Assembly: GCF_002902145.1 (NCBI RefSeq)
Contig: NZ_PPRF01000040.1
Location: 24,550-88,549, forward strand
From: Staphylococcus rostri
GTDB taxonomy: Bacteria; Bacillota; Bacilli; Staphylococcales; Staphylococcaceae
Direction: 5' to 3'
Length of the DNA: 64,000 bases
In this document: piece by piece, positions 20,491 through 30,809 of the stretch
Layout: each line of letters starts with the position of its first letter
Numbering within the stretch: the stretch's first letter is position 1
The notes under the pieces: model-generated
What the model was told of the DNA's origin: nothing
Database searches by the model: none
The model's input: only the letters and a program-made list of their open reading frames with translations
Translations under genes and position numbers: made by a program

Positions 20491-22164
20491 TTGAATTTAG
20501 TAAAAAAGAAAAATAAAAATATACGTATCATTCCACTCGGTGGTGTTGGTGAAATTGCCAAAAATATGTATATCGTTGAAGTTGATGATGAGATGTTCAT
20601 GTTGGATGCAGGGCTTAAGTTCCCAGAAGATGAAATGCTTGGGATTGATATCGTTATTCCAGACATCCAATATGTCATTGAAAATAAGCATAAGTTAAAA
20701 GGGATTTTCTTAACACACGGTCACGAGCATGCGATTGGTGCGGTTTCATACGTGTTAGAACAAGTGGAAGCACCAGTGTATGGTTCTAAGTTAACAATTG
20801 CATTAATTAAAGAAAATATGCGCGCACGCCAAATTGACAAAAAAATCCGCTACTACGTTGTGAATAACGACTCAGTCATGCGTTTCAAGAGTGTCAATGT
20901 AACGTTCTTCAATACGACACACAGTATTCCGGATAGTCTTGGAGTCTGCATTCATACGTCATACGGTGCAATCGTCTATACTGGCGAGTTCAAGTTCGAT
21001 CAAAGCTTACACGGGCACTATGCGCCAGACTTGAAGAAAATGGCGGAAATCGGTGACGAAGGTGTCTTCGCGCTGTTAAGTGATTCAACTGAAGCGGAAA
21101 AACCAGGTTACAATACGCCAGAAAACGTGATCGAAAGTCATATGTTTGATGCGTTTACCAAAGCACAAGGGCGTATCATCGTATCTTGTTATGCATCTAA
21201 CTTTATTCGCATTCAGCAAGTATTGAATATCGCAAGTCGTTTGAACCGCAAAGTTTCATTTTTAGGTCGTTCACTTGAAAGTTCATTTAGCATTGCACGT
21301 AAAATGGGCTATTTCAACATTCCAAAAGACTTATTAATCCCAATTAATGAAGTTGAAAACTATCCAAAAAATGAAGTGATTATTATTGCGACGGGTATGC
21401 AAGGTGAACCTGTAGAAGCATTAAGTCAAATGGCGCAAAATAAACATAAAATCATGAATATTCAACGTGGCGATTCAGTATTCCTAGCGATTACAGCTTC
21501 AGCGAATATGGAAGTGATTATCGGTGACACATTGAATGAACTTGCGCGTGCAGGTGCGATTGTCATTCCGAATAACAAAAAAATCCATGCATCAAGTCAT
21601 GGTTGCATGGAAGAACTTAAATTAATGTTAAACATGATGAAACCTGAATATTTCATTCCAGTACAAGGCGAGTTCAAAATGCAAATTGCACACGCGAAAC
21701 TTGCGAGTGAAGCAGGTGTTGCACCAGAAAAGATTTTCTTAGTAGAGTCTGGTGACGTGATTAACTTTGATGGTGAAGATATGACGTTGAATGAAAAAGT
21801 CAACGCAGGTAATGTCCTGATTGATGGTATCGGTGTCGGCGATGTAGGCAACATTGTGTTACGCGACCGTCATTTATTAGCAGAAGATGGTATTTTTATC
21901 GCAGTTGTGACATTAGATCCGAAAAACAGACGTATTGCAGCAGGTCCTGAGATTCAATCACGTGGTTTTGTTTATGTGCGTGAGAGTGAAGCATTGCTCA
22001 AAGAAGCAGAAGAAAAAGTACGTGAAATTGTCGAAGCAGGTCTGCAAGAAAAGCGTATCGAATGGTCAGAAATCAAACAAAATATGCGCGATCAAATTAG
22101 TAAATTATTATTTGAAAGTACGCGCAGACGTCCGATGATTATCCCAGTCATTTCTGAAATTTAA
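20491..22164 (+). CDS. rnjB: Ribonuclease J2
   Basis: Partner of RNase J1 in 5'-3' RNA decay and processing. The metallo-beta-lactamase core has [12 protein letters not shown] near residue 72. In RNase J1 the motif is HGHEDHIG, so one metal-binding position is changed, the hallmark of the weakly active or inactive J2 paralogue. The beta-CASP region ([12 protein letters not shown]) and the C-terminal dimerisation domain ending [13 protein letters not shown] are intact. The TTG at 20491, eight bases after TAGGAGG, gives MNLVKKKNK and 557 residues, the family size; an upstream ATG at 20458 has no ribosome binding site. Confidence 0.94.
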   Translation: MNLVKKKNKNIRIIPLGGVGEIAKNMYIVEVDDEMFMLDAGLKFPEDEMLGIDIVIPDIQYVIENKHKLKGIFLTHGHEHAIGAVSYVLEQVEAPVYGSKLTIALIKENMRARQIDKKIRYYVVNNDSVMRFKSVNVTFFNTTHSIPDSLGVCIHTSYGAIVYTGEFKFDQSLHGHYAPDLKKMAEIGDEGVFALLSDSTEAEKPGYNTPENVIESHMFDAFTKAQGRIIVSCYASNFIRIQQVLNIASRLNRKVSFLGRSLESSFSIARKMGYFNIPKDLLIPINEVENYPKNEVIIIATGMQGEPVEALSQMAQNKHKIMNIQRGDSVFLAITASANMEVIIGDTLNELARAGAIVIPNNKKIHASSHGCMEELKLMLNMMKPEYFIPVQGEFKMQIAHAKLASEAGVAPEKIFLVESGDVINFDGEDMTLNEKVNAGNVLIDGIGVGDVGNIVLRDRHLLAEDGIFIAVVTLDPKNRRIAAGPEIQSRGFVYVRESEALLKEAEEKVREIVEAGLQEKRIEWSEIKQNMRDQISKLLFESTRRRPMIIPVISEI

Positions 22165-22201
22165 TGATACGCAATACGTTCAATAGTATGATAGCTTAAC
22201 A

Positions 22202-22261
22202 AAAAAACGAATCTTACTCTTTGAAATGTACGTTAGTTTTGAAGAGCAGATTCGCTTTTTT
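22202..22261 (+). terminator. Intrinsic terminator after rnjB
   Basis: CGAATCT (22208-22214) pairs with AGATTCG (22248-22254), helped by inner ACTCTT/AAGAG pairing and outer A-run/T-run pairing, with TTTTTT at the end. Confidence 0.7.
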
Positions 22262-22310
22262 ACATCATACATATATACATATTTTGATAGAAAGAAGCAG
22301 GTGACGATGT

Positions 22311-24674
22311 ATGGCGCAAACGAAGAAGCGTAAAACACAAGCGTCGCGCAGTAGAAAACGTTCCCCGAAGAAAAAACAAAAAGATTCACCACTACGCTTT
22401 GTCATAGCGATTGTGGTCGTCGTGCTAGTAATGTTGGGGATTTTTCAATTAGGTTTAATCGGTGTCGGGATTGATAGTTTTTTCAACTATTTATTTGGAC
22501 TGACACGCTATGTAACCTATGTACTCATCTTATTAGCAACGGGCTTTTTGGCGTATAACGGTAAGCTACCGAAGACGCGCCGTGTACCCGGTTCAATTGT
22601 CCTGCAAATCGCTTTATTATTTGTGGCACAATTGTATTATCGCATTGTCGGTGGTATGCAAGCACAACGTGAACCCGTGTTGTCTTATGTATTTAAAAGT
22701 TATGATAAAGCCGCTTTTCCAAACTTTGGTGGCGGTGTGTTCGGCTACTACTTAATCGAATTGTTTGCACCGTTGATTTCGTGGGCGGGCGTTGTATTAC
22801 TGACGCTATTATTGCTCATTTCTAGCGGTATTTTATTGCTGAAAAAACGTCATCGTGATGTTGCGAAAGTATGGTTCGAACAGACGAAACAATTTATCAA
22901 TAACAGTTACTTTAAGCTAACGAAACGATACGAACAACGACGCATGGCAAATGCAGAGAAAAAGGAATTGAAGCGTCAACAACGCGAGGCAAGCGCTGAA
23001 TCGCCGAAAGATGTTTCTGACTTTACTGAAGTCCAAGGTGCAATGGAGGAAGATGATACGCCATCGATTCCAATATTAAGACATCAAGCGTCACGCGAAA
23101 CTGAGCCAACGTCACACGATGTAGACACACCAAAAGAACCGGTCCCAAATATGAATGAGATGCCGAAAAAACAGAGACCAAAACGTGTTGAAGCGTCAGC
23201 AGAAAATGATGATACACCAGCAGAAGGTTCTATTTCTGAAGCGGGTGAAGTGGAGAACCAAGCGTATCAATTACCGCCGTTCTCATTGTTGAATGCACCG
23301 ACAAAACAACAGTCGGTATCGAAGGCGGATGTGCAGCGTAAAGGGAAGTTGCTCGAAACGACGTTGAAAAACTTTGGTGTGAATGCTAAGGTGACCCAAA
23401 TTCGTATCGGTCCAGCAGTTACTCAGTATGAAATTCAGCCGGCACAAGGTGTGAAGGTCAGTCGTATCGTCAACTTGCACAGCGACTTAGCGTTGGCATT
23501 GGCGGCGAAAGACATTCGTATTGAAGCACCGATTCCTGGCAAATCAGCAGTCGGCATTGAAGTACCGAATGACCATATTTCGCTTGTTACGTTAAAAGAA
23601 GTTTTAGACGAGAAGTTTCCGGCTAAAAATAAACTGGAAGTGGCACTCGGACGTGATATTTCTGGAGAACCGATTACGGCAGAGTTGGATAAAATGCCAC
23701 ACTTACTTGTTGCGGGTTCAACGGGTAGTGGTAAATCTGTCTGTATCAATGGCATGATTACGAGTATTTTGTTGAATGCCAAACCACATGAAGTGAAACT
23801 GATGATGATTGACCCTAAAATGGTGGAATTGAACGTCTACAATGGCATTCCGCACTTGTTGACGCCGGTTGTAACGAATCCACATAAGGCGGCGCAAGCA
23901 CTTGAAAAAGTTGTTGCTGAAATGGAACGTCGTTATGATCTTTTCCAACATTCTGGCACACGTAATATTAAAGGTTACAATGCTTACATTGAACAACAAA
24001 ATAAGGAACTAGATGAAAAACATCCATTACTTCCATATATTGTAGTGATAGTGGACGAGTTGGCAGACTTGATGATGGTTGCAGGCAAAGATGTTGAAAC
24101 AGCCATTACACGTATCACACAGATGGCACGTGCGGCAGGTATTCATTTGATTATCGCAACACAAAGACCGTCTGTTGATGTCATTACGGGATTGATTAAG
24201 AACAATATTCCGTCACGTATCGCATTTGCGGTAAGTTCGCAAACAGACTCACGTACGATTATTGATAGTGGTGGCGCTGAAAAACTATTAGGTAAGGGCG
24301 ACATGCTGTTTATTAAAAATGGTGGTTCGACGCGCACACGTGTTCAAGGTGCTTTCCTTAGTGATAGCGAAGTACAAAAAGTTGTCGACTATGTCGTCGC
24401 GCAACAACGTGCAAATTATGTGAAAGAGATGACGCCTGATGCGCAAGTCGAAAATGCAGAAACTGAAAGTGATGATCCATTGTATAAAGAAGCATACTTG
24501 TTTGTGATTGAGCAACAAAAGGCGAGTACGTCACTGTTACAACGCCAGTTTAGAATTGGTTATAATCGTGCTTCTCGCATTATGGACGACCTTGAACGCA
24601 ATCAAGTTATCGGACCGCAAAAAGGAAGTAAGCCAAGACAAATTTTAGTTGATTTAAATGATAATGAGGTGTAA
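22311..24674 (+). CDS. ftsK: DNA translocase FtsK/SpoIIIE
   Basis: Septum-anchored DNA pump that clears chromosome ends during division. The basic N terminus is followed by about four membrane segments (residues 25-180), then an acidic, proline-containing linker (about 215-320). The motor has Walker [12 protein letters not shown] near residue 466 and Walker [14 protein letters not shown] near 580. The gamma winged helix that reads KOPS/SRS-type sites is at the C terminus ([21 protein letters not shown]). It has 787 residues. In S. aureus this is SpoIIIE; SftA/FtsK is encoded elsewhere. It overlaps nothing and is followed by the GntR gene after two bases. Confidence 0.94.
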   Translation: MAQTKKRKTQASRSRKRSPKKKQKDSPLRFVIAIVVVVLVMLGIFQLGLIGVGIDSFFNYLFGLTRYVTYVLILLATGFLAYNGKLPKTRRVPGSIVLQIALLFVAQLYYRIVGGMQAQREPVLSYVFKSYDKAAFPNFGGGVFGYYLIELFAPLISWAGVVLLTLLLLISSGILLLKKRHRDVAKVWFEQTKQFINNSYFKLTKRYEQRRMANAEKKELKRQQREASAESPKDVSDFTEVQGAMEEDDTPSIPILRHQASRETEPTSHDVDTPKEPVPNMNEMPKKQRPKRVEASAENDDTPAEGSISEAGEVENQAYQLPPFSLLNAPTKQQSVSKADVQRKGKLLETTLKNFGVNAKVTQIRIGPAVTQYEIQPAQGVKVSRIVNLHSDLALALAAKDIRIEAPIPGKSAVGIEVPNDHISLVTLKEVLDEKFPAKNKLEVALGRDISGEPITAELDKMPHLLVAGSTGSGKSVCINGMITSILLNAKPHEVKLMMIDPKMVELNVYNGIPHLLTPVVTNPHKAAQALEKVVAEMERRYDLFQHSGTRNIKGYNAYIEQQNKELDEKHPLLPYIVVIVDELADLMMVAGKDVETAITRITQMARAAGIHLIIATQRPSVDVITGLIKNNIPSRIAFAVSSQTDSRTIIDSGGAEKLLGKGDMLFIKNGGSTRTRVQGAFLSDSEVQKVVDYVVAQQRANYVKEMTPDAQVENAETESDDPLYKEAYLFVIEQQKASTSLLQRQFRIGYNRASRIMDDLERNQVIGPQKGSKPRQILVDLNDNEV

Positions 24675-24676
24675 AT

Positions 24677-25393
24677 GTGTCCATTAATCCTGACGTGAAT
24701 AAAGTAAAAGAATGGATTTTAACAGAAATTGAACAACAGCATTTGAAATCTGGGGAGCCGTTGCCTAGTTTGTTAACGATGGCACGTGCGTGTGATGTGA
24801 AAACAGATGATGTCCAAGTAGCGATTCATGAGTTAGTAACGGAACAAATTGTAACTGAAAACTTTGAGGAAGGTGCGCGTGTCAAAACGCCGCAACCTTT
24901 CTTCTATCCGCTTGATGAATTAATGAGTGTAGGCCGTATGATTACGGAAAAAGGGTATCAAGCAGGGACGGTATTTTTAAGTTTAGATGAAGAAGTTGCG
25001 TCACGTGACGATTGTCGTGTTATGAATCTTGATGAGGGTACGGTGATTACGGTTATTGAGCGTATCCGTACAGCAGACGATCAACCAGTGGTATATTGTT
25101 TAGATAAAGTCGCAGAAAATGTTTTACAATATTTCGGTGCACATGATCAGCAGTCGTCAATATTGAAAGCGATTGAAGAAGCGACGCAACAAAGCATTTC
25201 ATATGCGGAAACAGAGATAGAAGCGATTAGCTATGAACCGTATATTTCAGAGGCACTTGCAGCAGATCCACATGAAGGCTTGATGTTATTAAGACAAGTG
25301 CACTACACAACAGATGGTAAACCCGTCTTATATTCACTGAATTATTTCAAAAGCAGCTTAGTCAAATTCCGAACAGTAAGGAAACGTCTATAA
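24677..25393 (+). CDS. ymfC: GntR-family transcriptional regulator with UTRA domain (YmfC-like)
   Basis: The N-terminal winged helix (about residues 1-70, SGEPLPSLLTMARACDVKTDDVQ) is followed by a UTRA ligand-binding domain. The latter shows the family pattern AGTVFLSLDEE, GTVITVIERIRTADDQPVVYCLD and YSLNYFKSSLVKFRTVRKR at the end. The 238-residue size fits the HutC subfamily. The start is GTG; the ATG two bases earlier is out of frame and closes quickly. It lies directly after ftsK, the place of ymfC in B. subtilis. Its ligand and target genes are not visible here. Confidence 0.85.
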   Translation: MSINPDVNKVKEWILTEIEQQHLKSGEPLPSLLTMARACDVKTDDVQVAIHELVTEQIVTENFEEGARVKTPQPFFYPLDELMSVGRMITEKGYQAGTVFLSLDEEVASRDDCRVMNLDEGTVITVIERIRTADDQPVVYCLDKVAENVLQYFGAHDQQSSILKAIEEATQQSISYAETEIEAISYEPYISEALAADPHEGLMLLRQVHYTTDGKPVLYSLNYFKSSLVKFRTVRKRL

Positions 25394-25418
25394 TTAAAAT
25401 CTAAAAGGAGCGATGAAT

Positions 25419-26684
25419 ATGACTTTACATGCAGATGTACCGATTCGTGTATTGCCGACAGATAAATTTAAAACAACAACGATTGCATTTAAATTTATGG
25501 CACCACTTGATATCGATACGATGACAGAACGTTCGCTACTCAGCAAAATGTTGGTACGTGCGACGCAAAAATATCCAACTGATAAAGCGTTCAATCAGCA
25601 TTTATCACATTTATACGGTGCGTATCTGAATAGTAACGTATCTAAATTTAAAGATCGTCATGTGATTACAATCAGTCTGGAAATCGTCAATGAACGTTAT
25701 TTACCAGATGATTTACAATTAATCGATGAGGGGATTCAACTTTTAAAAGAAGTTATTTTGAATCCACTCGTTAATGAAGGGCAGTTCGACGAAACATTTT
25801 TAGCACAGGAAAAACGCCTATTACAGAATAAATTGATTGCGATTGAAGATAATAAAACGCAATTATCATATTTGCAGTTATTAAAATATATGTTTGGAGA
25901 TCAGCCGTATAGCTATCCAGCAGTAGGGCAGCTCGATCAATTAGCAGATATTACGCCAAAAACACTTTTCGATACATATCAAAGTATGTTACATCATGAT
26001 AATTGTTCCGTTTATGTGGTTGGCAATGTGGATGAAGATGCGACGATACAAAAATTAGCATCAACGTTTAACATTCAATCATTTACATATGAACCAAAGC
26101 ATGATACACAAGCAATCAACCCACAACAACCTGTTAATGAAGTGGTTGAAACCGAAGATATTGATCAAACGAAATTAAATATGGGCTTTCGTTTCCCAAC
26201 GCAATACGGTGCGGAAAATTACCCGGCATTAATCGTCTTTAATATGATGTTCGGAGCAGATCCATCGTCTGTACTATTCAATGAAGTCCGCGAGAAGAAA
26301 AGTTTGGCTTATTCCATTCATTCACAAATTGACGGTAAAAATGGCTATCTTTTTGTATTAAGTGGTGTTTCAAGTGATGCATATCAAGATGCCAAAGAGA
26401 CGATTATTGATGCATTTGAGCAGTTTAAACAAGGCAACTTTACAGACGAAAAAATGGCACTTGCGAAAAAGATTATTTTATCACATCGTAAAGAGTTGAA
26501 AGACCGTCCAAAACAAATGATCGAACTGATGCACAATCAAATCTTAGTCGACAAGCCAGAACCTGAGGCATCATTTATTGAACGTATTGAAGCGGTAACT
26601 AAAGCGGATATTCAACAATTATGTCAACAAGCACAACTAGACACAATCTACATTATGACAAAGGCGGTGGATGACAATGCGTAA
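25419..26684 (+). CDS. ymfF: M16-family peptidase-like protein, zinc site missing (YmfF)
   Basis: First of two M16 metallopeptidase-like genes. At 421 residues it has two homologous half-domains, with FRFPTQYGAENYPALIV and EVREKKSLAYSIHSQ in the second. The inverted zinc motif HxxEH is not present near the N terminus, where the corresponding stretch reads RSLLSKMLVRATQ. It is therefore probably the non-catalytic partner of the next gene, as in other M16 pairs. The ATG with AAAGGAG eight bases upstream was chosen. It overlaps ymfH by a few bases. Confidence 0.87.
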   Translation: MTLHADVPIRVLPTDKFKTTTIAFKFMAPLDIDTMTERSLLSKMLVRATQKYPTDKAFNQHLSHLYGAYLNSNVSKFKDRHVITISLEIVNERYLPDDLQLIDEGIQLLKEVILNPLVNEGQFDETFLAQEKRLLQNKLIAIEDNKTQLSYLQLLKYMFGDQPYSYPAVGQLDQLADITPKTLFDTYQSMLHHDNCSVYVVGNVDEDATIQKLASTFNIQSFTYEPKHDTQAINPQQPVNEVVETEDIDQTKLNMGFRFPTQYGAENYPALIVFNMMFGADPSSVLFNEVREKKSLAYSIHSQIDGKNGYLFVLSGVSSDAYQDAKETIIDAFEQFKQGNFTDEKMALAKKIILSHRKELKDRPKQMIELMHNQILVDKPEPEASFIERIEAVTKADIQQLCQQAQLDTIYIMTKAVDDNA

Positions 26685-27966
26685 AACGTATTATAAGCAA
26701 ATTGATGAAACAGTCTATCAAACACAACTTGATAACGGTCTCTCGCTTTTTGTCATTCCGAAACCAGGATTTCAAAAAACGTTCGTCACATATACAACAC
26801 AGTTTGGTTCACTCGATTCGCGTTTCAAACCACATCAATCTGATGAATTTGTAACAGTACCTGATGGCGTTGCCCACTTTTTAGAACATAAGTTGTTTGA
26901 AAAAGAAGAAGGCGACTTGTTTACAGAGTTTGCCGAGTACGATGCACAAGTCAATGCATTCACAAGCTTTGATCGTACAAGCTATCTCTTTAGTGCAACA
27001 AATTATATCGACGAAAATATTTTACGTTTATTAAAAATGGTGGAATCACCTTATTTTACAGAAGCGTCTGTTGAAAAGGAAAAAGGGATTATCGCTGAAG
27101 AAATTAAAATGTATCAAGAGCAACCAGGTTATCGCCTAATGTTCAATACATTACGTGGTTTATACCATGATCACCCTGTCAAAGTAGATATTGCTGGTAG
27201 CGTGGAAAGCATTTATGACATTACAAAAGATGACTTGTATTTGTGTTATGAGACATTCTATCATCCGTCTAACATGGTGTTGTTCGTTGTAGGTGATGTG
27301 GATCCACAACATATTTATGAGTTGGTCAAAACACATGAAGATGCACGTCATATTGCAGCACAACCTGATATTGTACGCGATCCATTACAAGAGTCACATA
27401 ACATTGTGGAAGCGGACGTACGAGAGGCGATGCAAATTCAAGCACCTCGTCTCATGTTAGGGTTTAAAAATCATCAGCTAGACGTATCCAATCGCCGTCG
27501 TGTTCAAGAAGATATTGAGTTATCCTTTTTCTTTGAATTGGTGTTCGGTGAAGAAACAGAATTTTATCAAGCATTGCTGAATGACCATTTGATTGACGCG
27601 ACATTCAGTTATCAAACAGTTGTGGAACCAACGTATAGTTTTTCAGTAGTGACGTCAACAACGGAACAACCTGAAACCTTAAAAGCACGCTTGATGACTG
27701 AGTTGCAAAATAAATTTGGAAGTGTCGATGATCAAGAAGCTTTCGACTTATTGAAGCGTCAATTTATTGGAGAGTATGTATCAAGCTTGAACTCGCCTGA
27801 ATATATTGCGAATCAAGCGACGAAGTATCATTTTGATGGTGTCGCATTGTTTGATTTATTAGCAATTATTGACGATATTTCACTTAGTTCAATGAATGAA
27901 ACGGTACGTCAACGTCTAGACTTAGAGAACGTTGTCGACAGTCGTTTGGAGATGAAGACGTCATGA
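26677..27966 (+). CDS. ymfH: M16-family zinc peptidase (YmfH)
   Basis: Catalytic partner of YmfF. The inverted zinc-binding motif HFLEH is near residue 68 in DGVAHFLEHKLFEKEEGD, and a downstream glutamate-rich helix (EKGIIAEEIKMYQEQPGYR) supplies the third ligand. The length is 429 residues. Of two in-frame ATGs, the second (26677) has GGTGG at proper spacing and was chosen; the first would be only two codons longer. The end overlaps ymfI by four bases. The two genes probably form a heterodimer; the substrate is unknown. Confidence 0.88.
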   Translation: MRKTYYKQIDETVYQTQLDNGLSLFVIPKPGFQKTFVTYTTQFGSLDSRFKPHQSDEFVTVPDGVAHFLEHKLFEKEEGDLFTEFAEYDAQVNAFTSFDRTSYLFSATNYIDENILRLLKMVESPYFTEASVEKEKGIIAEEIKMYQEQPGYRLMFNTLRGLYHDHPVKVDIAGSVESIYDITKDDLYLCYETFYHPSNMVLFVVGDVDPQHIYELVKTHEDARHIAAQPDIVRDPLQESHNIVEADVREAMQIQAPRLMLGFKNHQLDVSNRRRVQEDIELSFFFELVFGEETEFYQALLNDHLIDATFSYQTVVEPTYSFSVVTSTTEQPETLKARLMTELQNKFGSVDDQEAFDLLKRQFIGEYVSSLNSPEYIANQATKYHFDGVALFDLLAIIDDISLSSMNETVRQRLDLENVVDSRLEMKTS

Positions 27967-28664
27967 AGGCACTCGTTGTAGGTGGTTCGGGAACGATAGG
28001 TCGTGCAATTGTGCATGACCTTCTTTCTCGTGGTTATGAAGTTATTTTGACATATCATACGGCGTCTCGTGAACAATTGGCAGCGACATATGAAGGGCAG
28101 CCTGTGCAACTACTGCAACTAGACGTTTCACAACAAATGGATATGGAACGTCTCGCATTTATTCAAAATTTGGACGCGTTAATTTATGTGAGTGGAAAGA
28201 GTCTGTTCGGTATGTTGCAAGATATGACCGATGCACAAATTGACGAAACGTATCGCATTAATGTCTATAATTTGATTAAGCTCAGCCAACATTTTGTCGG
28301 TCAATTGATGGCACGTCCACATGGTCGTATTATTGCGATTTCATCAATTTGGGGCGAGGCAGGTGCCAGCTTTGAAACGGTCTATTCTGCAATGAAAGCA
28401 GCACAGATTGGTTTTATTAAAGCACTGAGTCAAGAACTAGCGATGACCAATGTAACAGTCAATGCGGTAGCACCGGGTGCGGTAGCAGGAACAATGAGCG
28501 ACCAGTTAAGCGATGAAGACCTTGCTGCATTGCTTGAAGCACTACCGCAAAATCGTTTGGTACAACCTGAAGAAGTGGCGCACGTTGTTGGGCATTTGTT
28601 GTCGCCATTGTCCCAAAGTATTACAGGCACCGTGCAACGAATTAATGGTGGCTGGTATGTATAA
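27963..28664 (+). CDS. ymfI: Short-chain dehydrogenase/reductase (YmfI)
   Basis: Rossmann-fold oxidoreductase of 233 residues. The cofactor motif is VGGSGTIGRAI near residue 7. The catalytic Ser lies in ISSIWGE near 122 and the catalytic Tyr-x3-Lys is YSAMK near 142. The C-terminal segment ITGTVQRINGGWYV is like that of FabG-type reductases. The substrate is unknown. The start overlaps the ymfH stop (ATGA), so it is translationally coupled in the ymf cluster. Confidence 0.88.
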   Translation: MKALVVGGSGTIGRAIVHDLLSRGYEVILTYHTASREQLAATYEGQPVQLLQLDVSQQMDMERLAFIQNLDALIYVSGKSLFGMLQDMTDAQIDETYRINVYNLIKLSQHFVGQLMARPHGRIIAISSIWGEAGASFETVYSAMKAAQIGFIKALSQELAMTNVTVNAVAPGAVAGTMSDQLSDEDLAALLEALPQNRLVQPEEVAHVVGHLLSPLSQSITGTVQRINGGWYV

Positions 28665-28712
28665 TTGATACAATACGAACAAAGAGATAAGCGCTTTAAG
28701 GGGTGAGCACAT

Positions 28713-29552
28713 ATGTCGACAACTGAAAAAAAAGAATGGTATTTGGAATATGATATTAATATTAACCGTGCTGGGTTACTTGGTGATGTGTCAAGTTTGC
28801 TCGGTATGATGGGAATTAATATCGGATCAATTAACGGGATTAAGTCATCAAGACGTGCCTTTATTATCAAGTCAGATAGTGAAGAAAAGGTACAGCGATT
28901 TGAAACACTTTTGAAAGAAATTGATGATATTTCGTTGCGCGTTTTACGACCGCCTGAATTGAAAGACCGTTTAGCGGTAAGACATGGACGTTATTTAAAG
29001 CAGGATAAACAAGATAAAAAAATCTTCCGTTTTGAACGTGATGACTTAGGTGTACTCGTTGATTTTATGGCGGAATTATTTAAAGAAGAAGGTCACAAGC
29101 TAATCGGAATTCGCGGGATGCCACGCGTCGGTAAAACAGAGTCTATCGTTGCAGGGAGTGTATCTGCACATAAACGCTGGTTGTTTATTAGCTCAACACT
29201 TATTAAACAAACTGTGCGCAGTTCATTAATCAAAGGGGAGTATGATGCGGATCACGTCTATATTATTGATGGCGCAGTGACCGCACGTGAACAAAATCCG
29301 AAACATCAACAACTCGTTCGAGAAGTAATGGCGTTACCGTCTGTCAAAGTGGTTGAACATCCTGATTTATTTGTTGAAGCCAGTGATTACCAAATGGACG
29401 ATTTTGATTATATTATCGAGTTGCGTGCGGAAGAAAATCAAGAAATTGCATATGACGAAATGAAACAAAAAACCGTGCGCAGTAAAAATAATTTAGATTT
29501 CGGTGGTGGCGATCCATTTGGCGGCTTCGGTGATGGTTTTGGTGGATTTTAA
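28713..29552 (+). CDS. ymfK: YmfK-like protein (DUF3388) with ACT-like and P-loop-like segments
   Basis: A 279-residue protein of unknown function conserved next to pgsA in Firmicutes. Residues about 10-75 look like an ACT-type fold (NRAGLLGDVSSLLGMMGINI). Near residue 135, GMPRVGKT matches the Walker A pattern GxxxxGKT, and VYIIDG near 185 could be a Walker B strand. The last 20 residues are glycine/phenylalanine-rich (GGGDPFGGFGDGFGGF). I infer nucleotide binding but no activity is known. It has its own ribosome binding site (GGGGTGAG). Confidence 0.78.
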   Translation: MSTTEKKEWYLEYDININRAGLLGDVSSLLGMMGINIGSINGIKSSRRAFIIKSDSEEKVQRFETLLKEIDDISLRVLRPPELKDRLAVRHGRYLKQDKQDKKIFRFERDDLGVLVDFMAELFKEEGHKLIGIRGMPRVGKTESIVAGSVSAHKRWLFISSTLIKQTVRSSLIKGEYDADHVYIIDGAVTAREQNPKHQQLVREVMALPSVKVVEHPDLFVEASDYQMDDFDYIIELRAEENQEIAYDEMKQKTVRSKNNLDFGGGDPFGGFGDGFGGF

Positions 29553-29567
29553 TAGGAGGTTGAAGTA

Positions 29568-29963
29568 GTGAAGTTGATTGGCGAGGTTTTACAAGGGAAG
29601 AGAGAGCGTCTCGGAATGACGTTATCTGAATTAGAAGAACGCACGCATATTCAGCGTGAGACATTGATGGCCATTGAACGCAATCAATTTGAAAAACTCA
29701 ATCAGCCAGCATATGCGATTGGTTTTATTCGTAAATATGCGCAAGCTGTAAACTTGGATGGTGCGCATTTGATTGAGAAACATCAGGAAGAATTGCCTGA
29801 AACGAATCAGTTTGTGTCTAAAGCACTGCATCAGTTGGCGACGACAGATCAATCATTGGCCTATCAGCAGCGAGATAATGAAACGAAGCAAGTGGCGATT
29901 GTTATTGCAGGCTTGATGGTTGTATCGGCAGGGCTTTGGGCTGTGTTAAGTCTTGTGTTATAA
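29568..29963 (+). CDS. ymfM: Membrane-anchored helix-turn-helix protein, short RodZ/YmfM type
   Basis: The N-terminal HTH of the RodZ family (about residues 1-70, GKRERLGMTLSELEERTHIQRE) is followed by a linker and a single membrane helix at the C terminus (about 107-130). RodZ proteins link MreB filaments to the cell envelope. This 131-residue form ends at the membrane helix and lacks an extracellular domain, in keeping with cocci that have no MreB. The start is GTG behind TAGGAGG, 15 bases after ymfK. Its function in staphylococci is uncertain. Confidence 0.82.
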   Translation: MKLIGEVLQGKRERLGMTLSELEERTHIQRETLMAIERNQFEKLNQPAYAIGFIRKYAQAVNLDGAHLIEKHQEELPETNQFVSKALHQLATTDQSLAYQQRDNETKQVAIVIAGLMVVSAGLWAVLSLVL

Positions 29964-30001
29964 TAGGGCGGTATAAAAAGATATTGAAATGAGGATGAAC
30001 A

Positions 30002-30586
30002 ATGAATATACCAAATCAGATCACGCTTTTTCGTGTGATATTAATTCCTCTCTTTATGTTATTTGCACTTGTTGACTTTGGTATGGGGCAAGTCGCATTG
30101 CTTGGAGGACAAACGGTACGCATTGAATTTTTAATCAGTGGCTTGATCTTTATTTTAGCCTCAATTAGTGACTTTGTTGATGGATACTTAGCACGTAAAT
30201 GGCAACTCGTAACGAATATGGGTAAATTCCTAGATCCACTCGCGGATAAGTTGCTTGTTTCTGCGGCGCTTATCGTATTAGTTGAGCTTGGACTCACGAA
30301 CTCAGTAGTTGCGATTATTATTATTGCACGTGAATTCGCAGTAACAGGCTTGCGTTTATTGCAAATCGAACAAGGTTTTGTGAGTGCAGCAGGACAACTT
30401 GGTAAAATCAAAACAGCCGTGACAATGGTGGCGCTTGTATTTATCTTATTAGGCGAACCATTAAGCCAATGGATCGGTTTCTCACTTGGACAAGTTTTAT
30501 TATACATCGGTGTGTTCTTTACGATTTTATCTGGTGTGGAATATTTCTATAAAGGACGCGACGTCTTTTTACAAGATAAACAATAA
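30002..30586 (+). CDS. pgsA: CDP-diacylglycerol-glycerol-3-phosphate phosphatidyltransferase
   Basis: Makes phosphatidylglycerol phosphate, the route to the main anionic lipids and the target of daptomycin-resistance mutations in staphylococci. The CDP-alcohol phosphotransferase signature D-G-x2-A-R-x8-G-x3-D-x3-D is complete near residues 59-82 (DGYLARKW...GKFLDPLAD). Several membrane helices follow, and the length is 194. It uses the product of CdsA, encoded at the start of the window. It is followed by an intrinsic terminator. Confidence 0.95.
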   Translation: MNIPNQITLFRVILIPLFMLFALVDFGMGQVALLGGQTVRIEFLISGLIFILASISDFVDGYLARKWQLVTNMGKFLDPLADKLLVSAALIVLVELGLTNSVVAIIIIAREFAVTGLRLLQIEQGFVSAAGQLGKIKTAVTMVALVFILLGEPLSQWIGFSLGQVLLYIGVFFTILSGVEYFYKGRDVFLQDKQ

Positions 30587-30596
30587 TTTTAAAAGT

Positions 30597-30642
30597 GGTG
30601 CATACAGTCTTTTGATTATAAAAGGATTGTGTGCCCTTTTTT
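30597..30642 (+). terminator. Intrinsic terminator after pgsA
   Basis: GGTGCATACAGTCTTTT pairs, with a few G-U and mismatched positions, with AAAAGGATTGTGTGCC and is followed by TTTTTT. Confidence 0.75.
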
Positions 30643-30809
30643 GTATTTGATATGGTCAACATGAATAACTAAGAAATGTGAATATTTATGGCTTGCTATT
30701 GGTTATTCATTCAGCTTGTAGGGTATAATGTATAAGCATTCTAACTGACCCAGTAAAGTGAAAAATATTATAGTAGTGTTATGTGATTTATGTATGGGAG
30801 GACAGAACA

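Noticed and set aside
30016..30507. 163-codon open frame antisense to pgsA
   Set aside because: Fully covered by a well-supported gene on the + strand; no ribosome binding site or family features.
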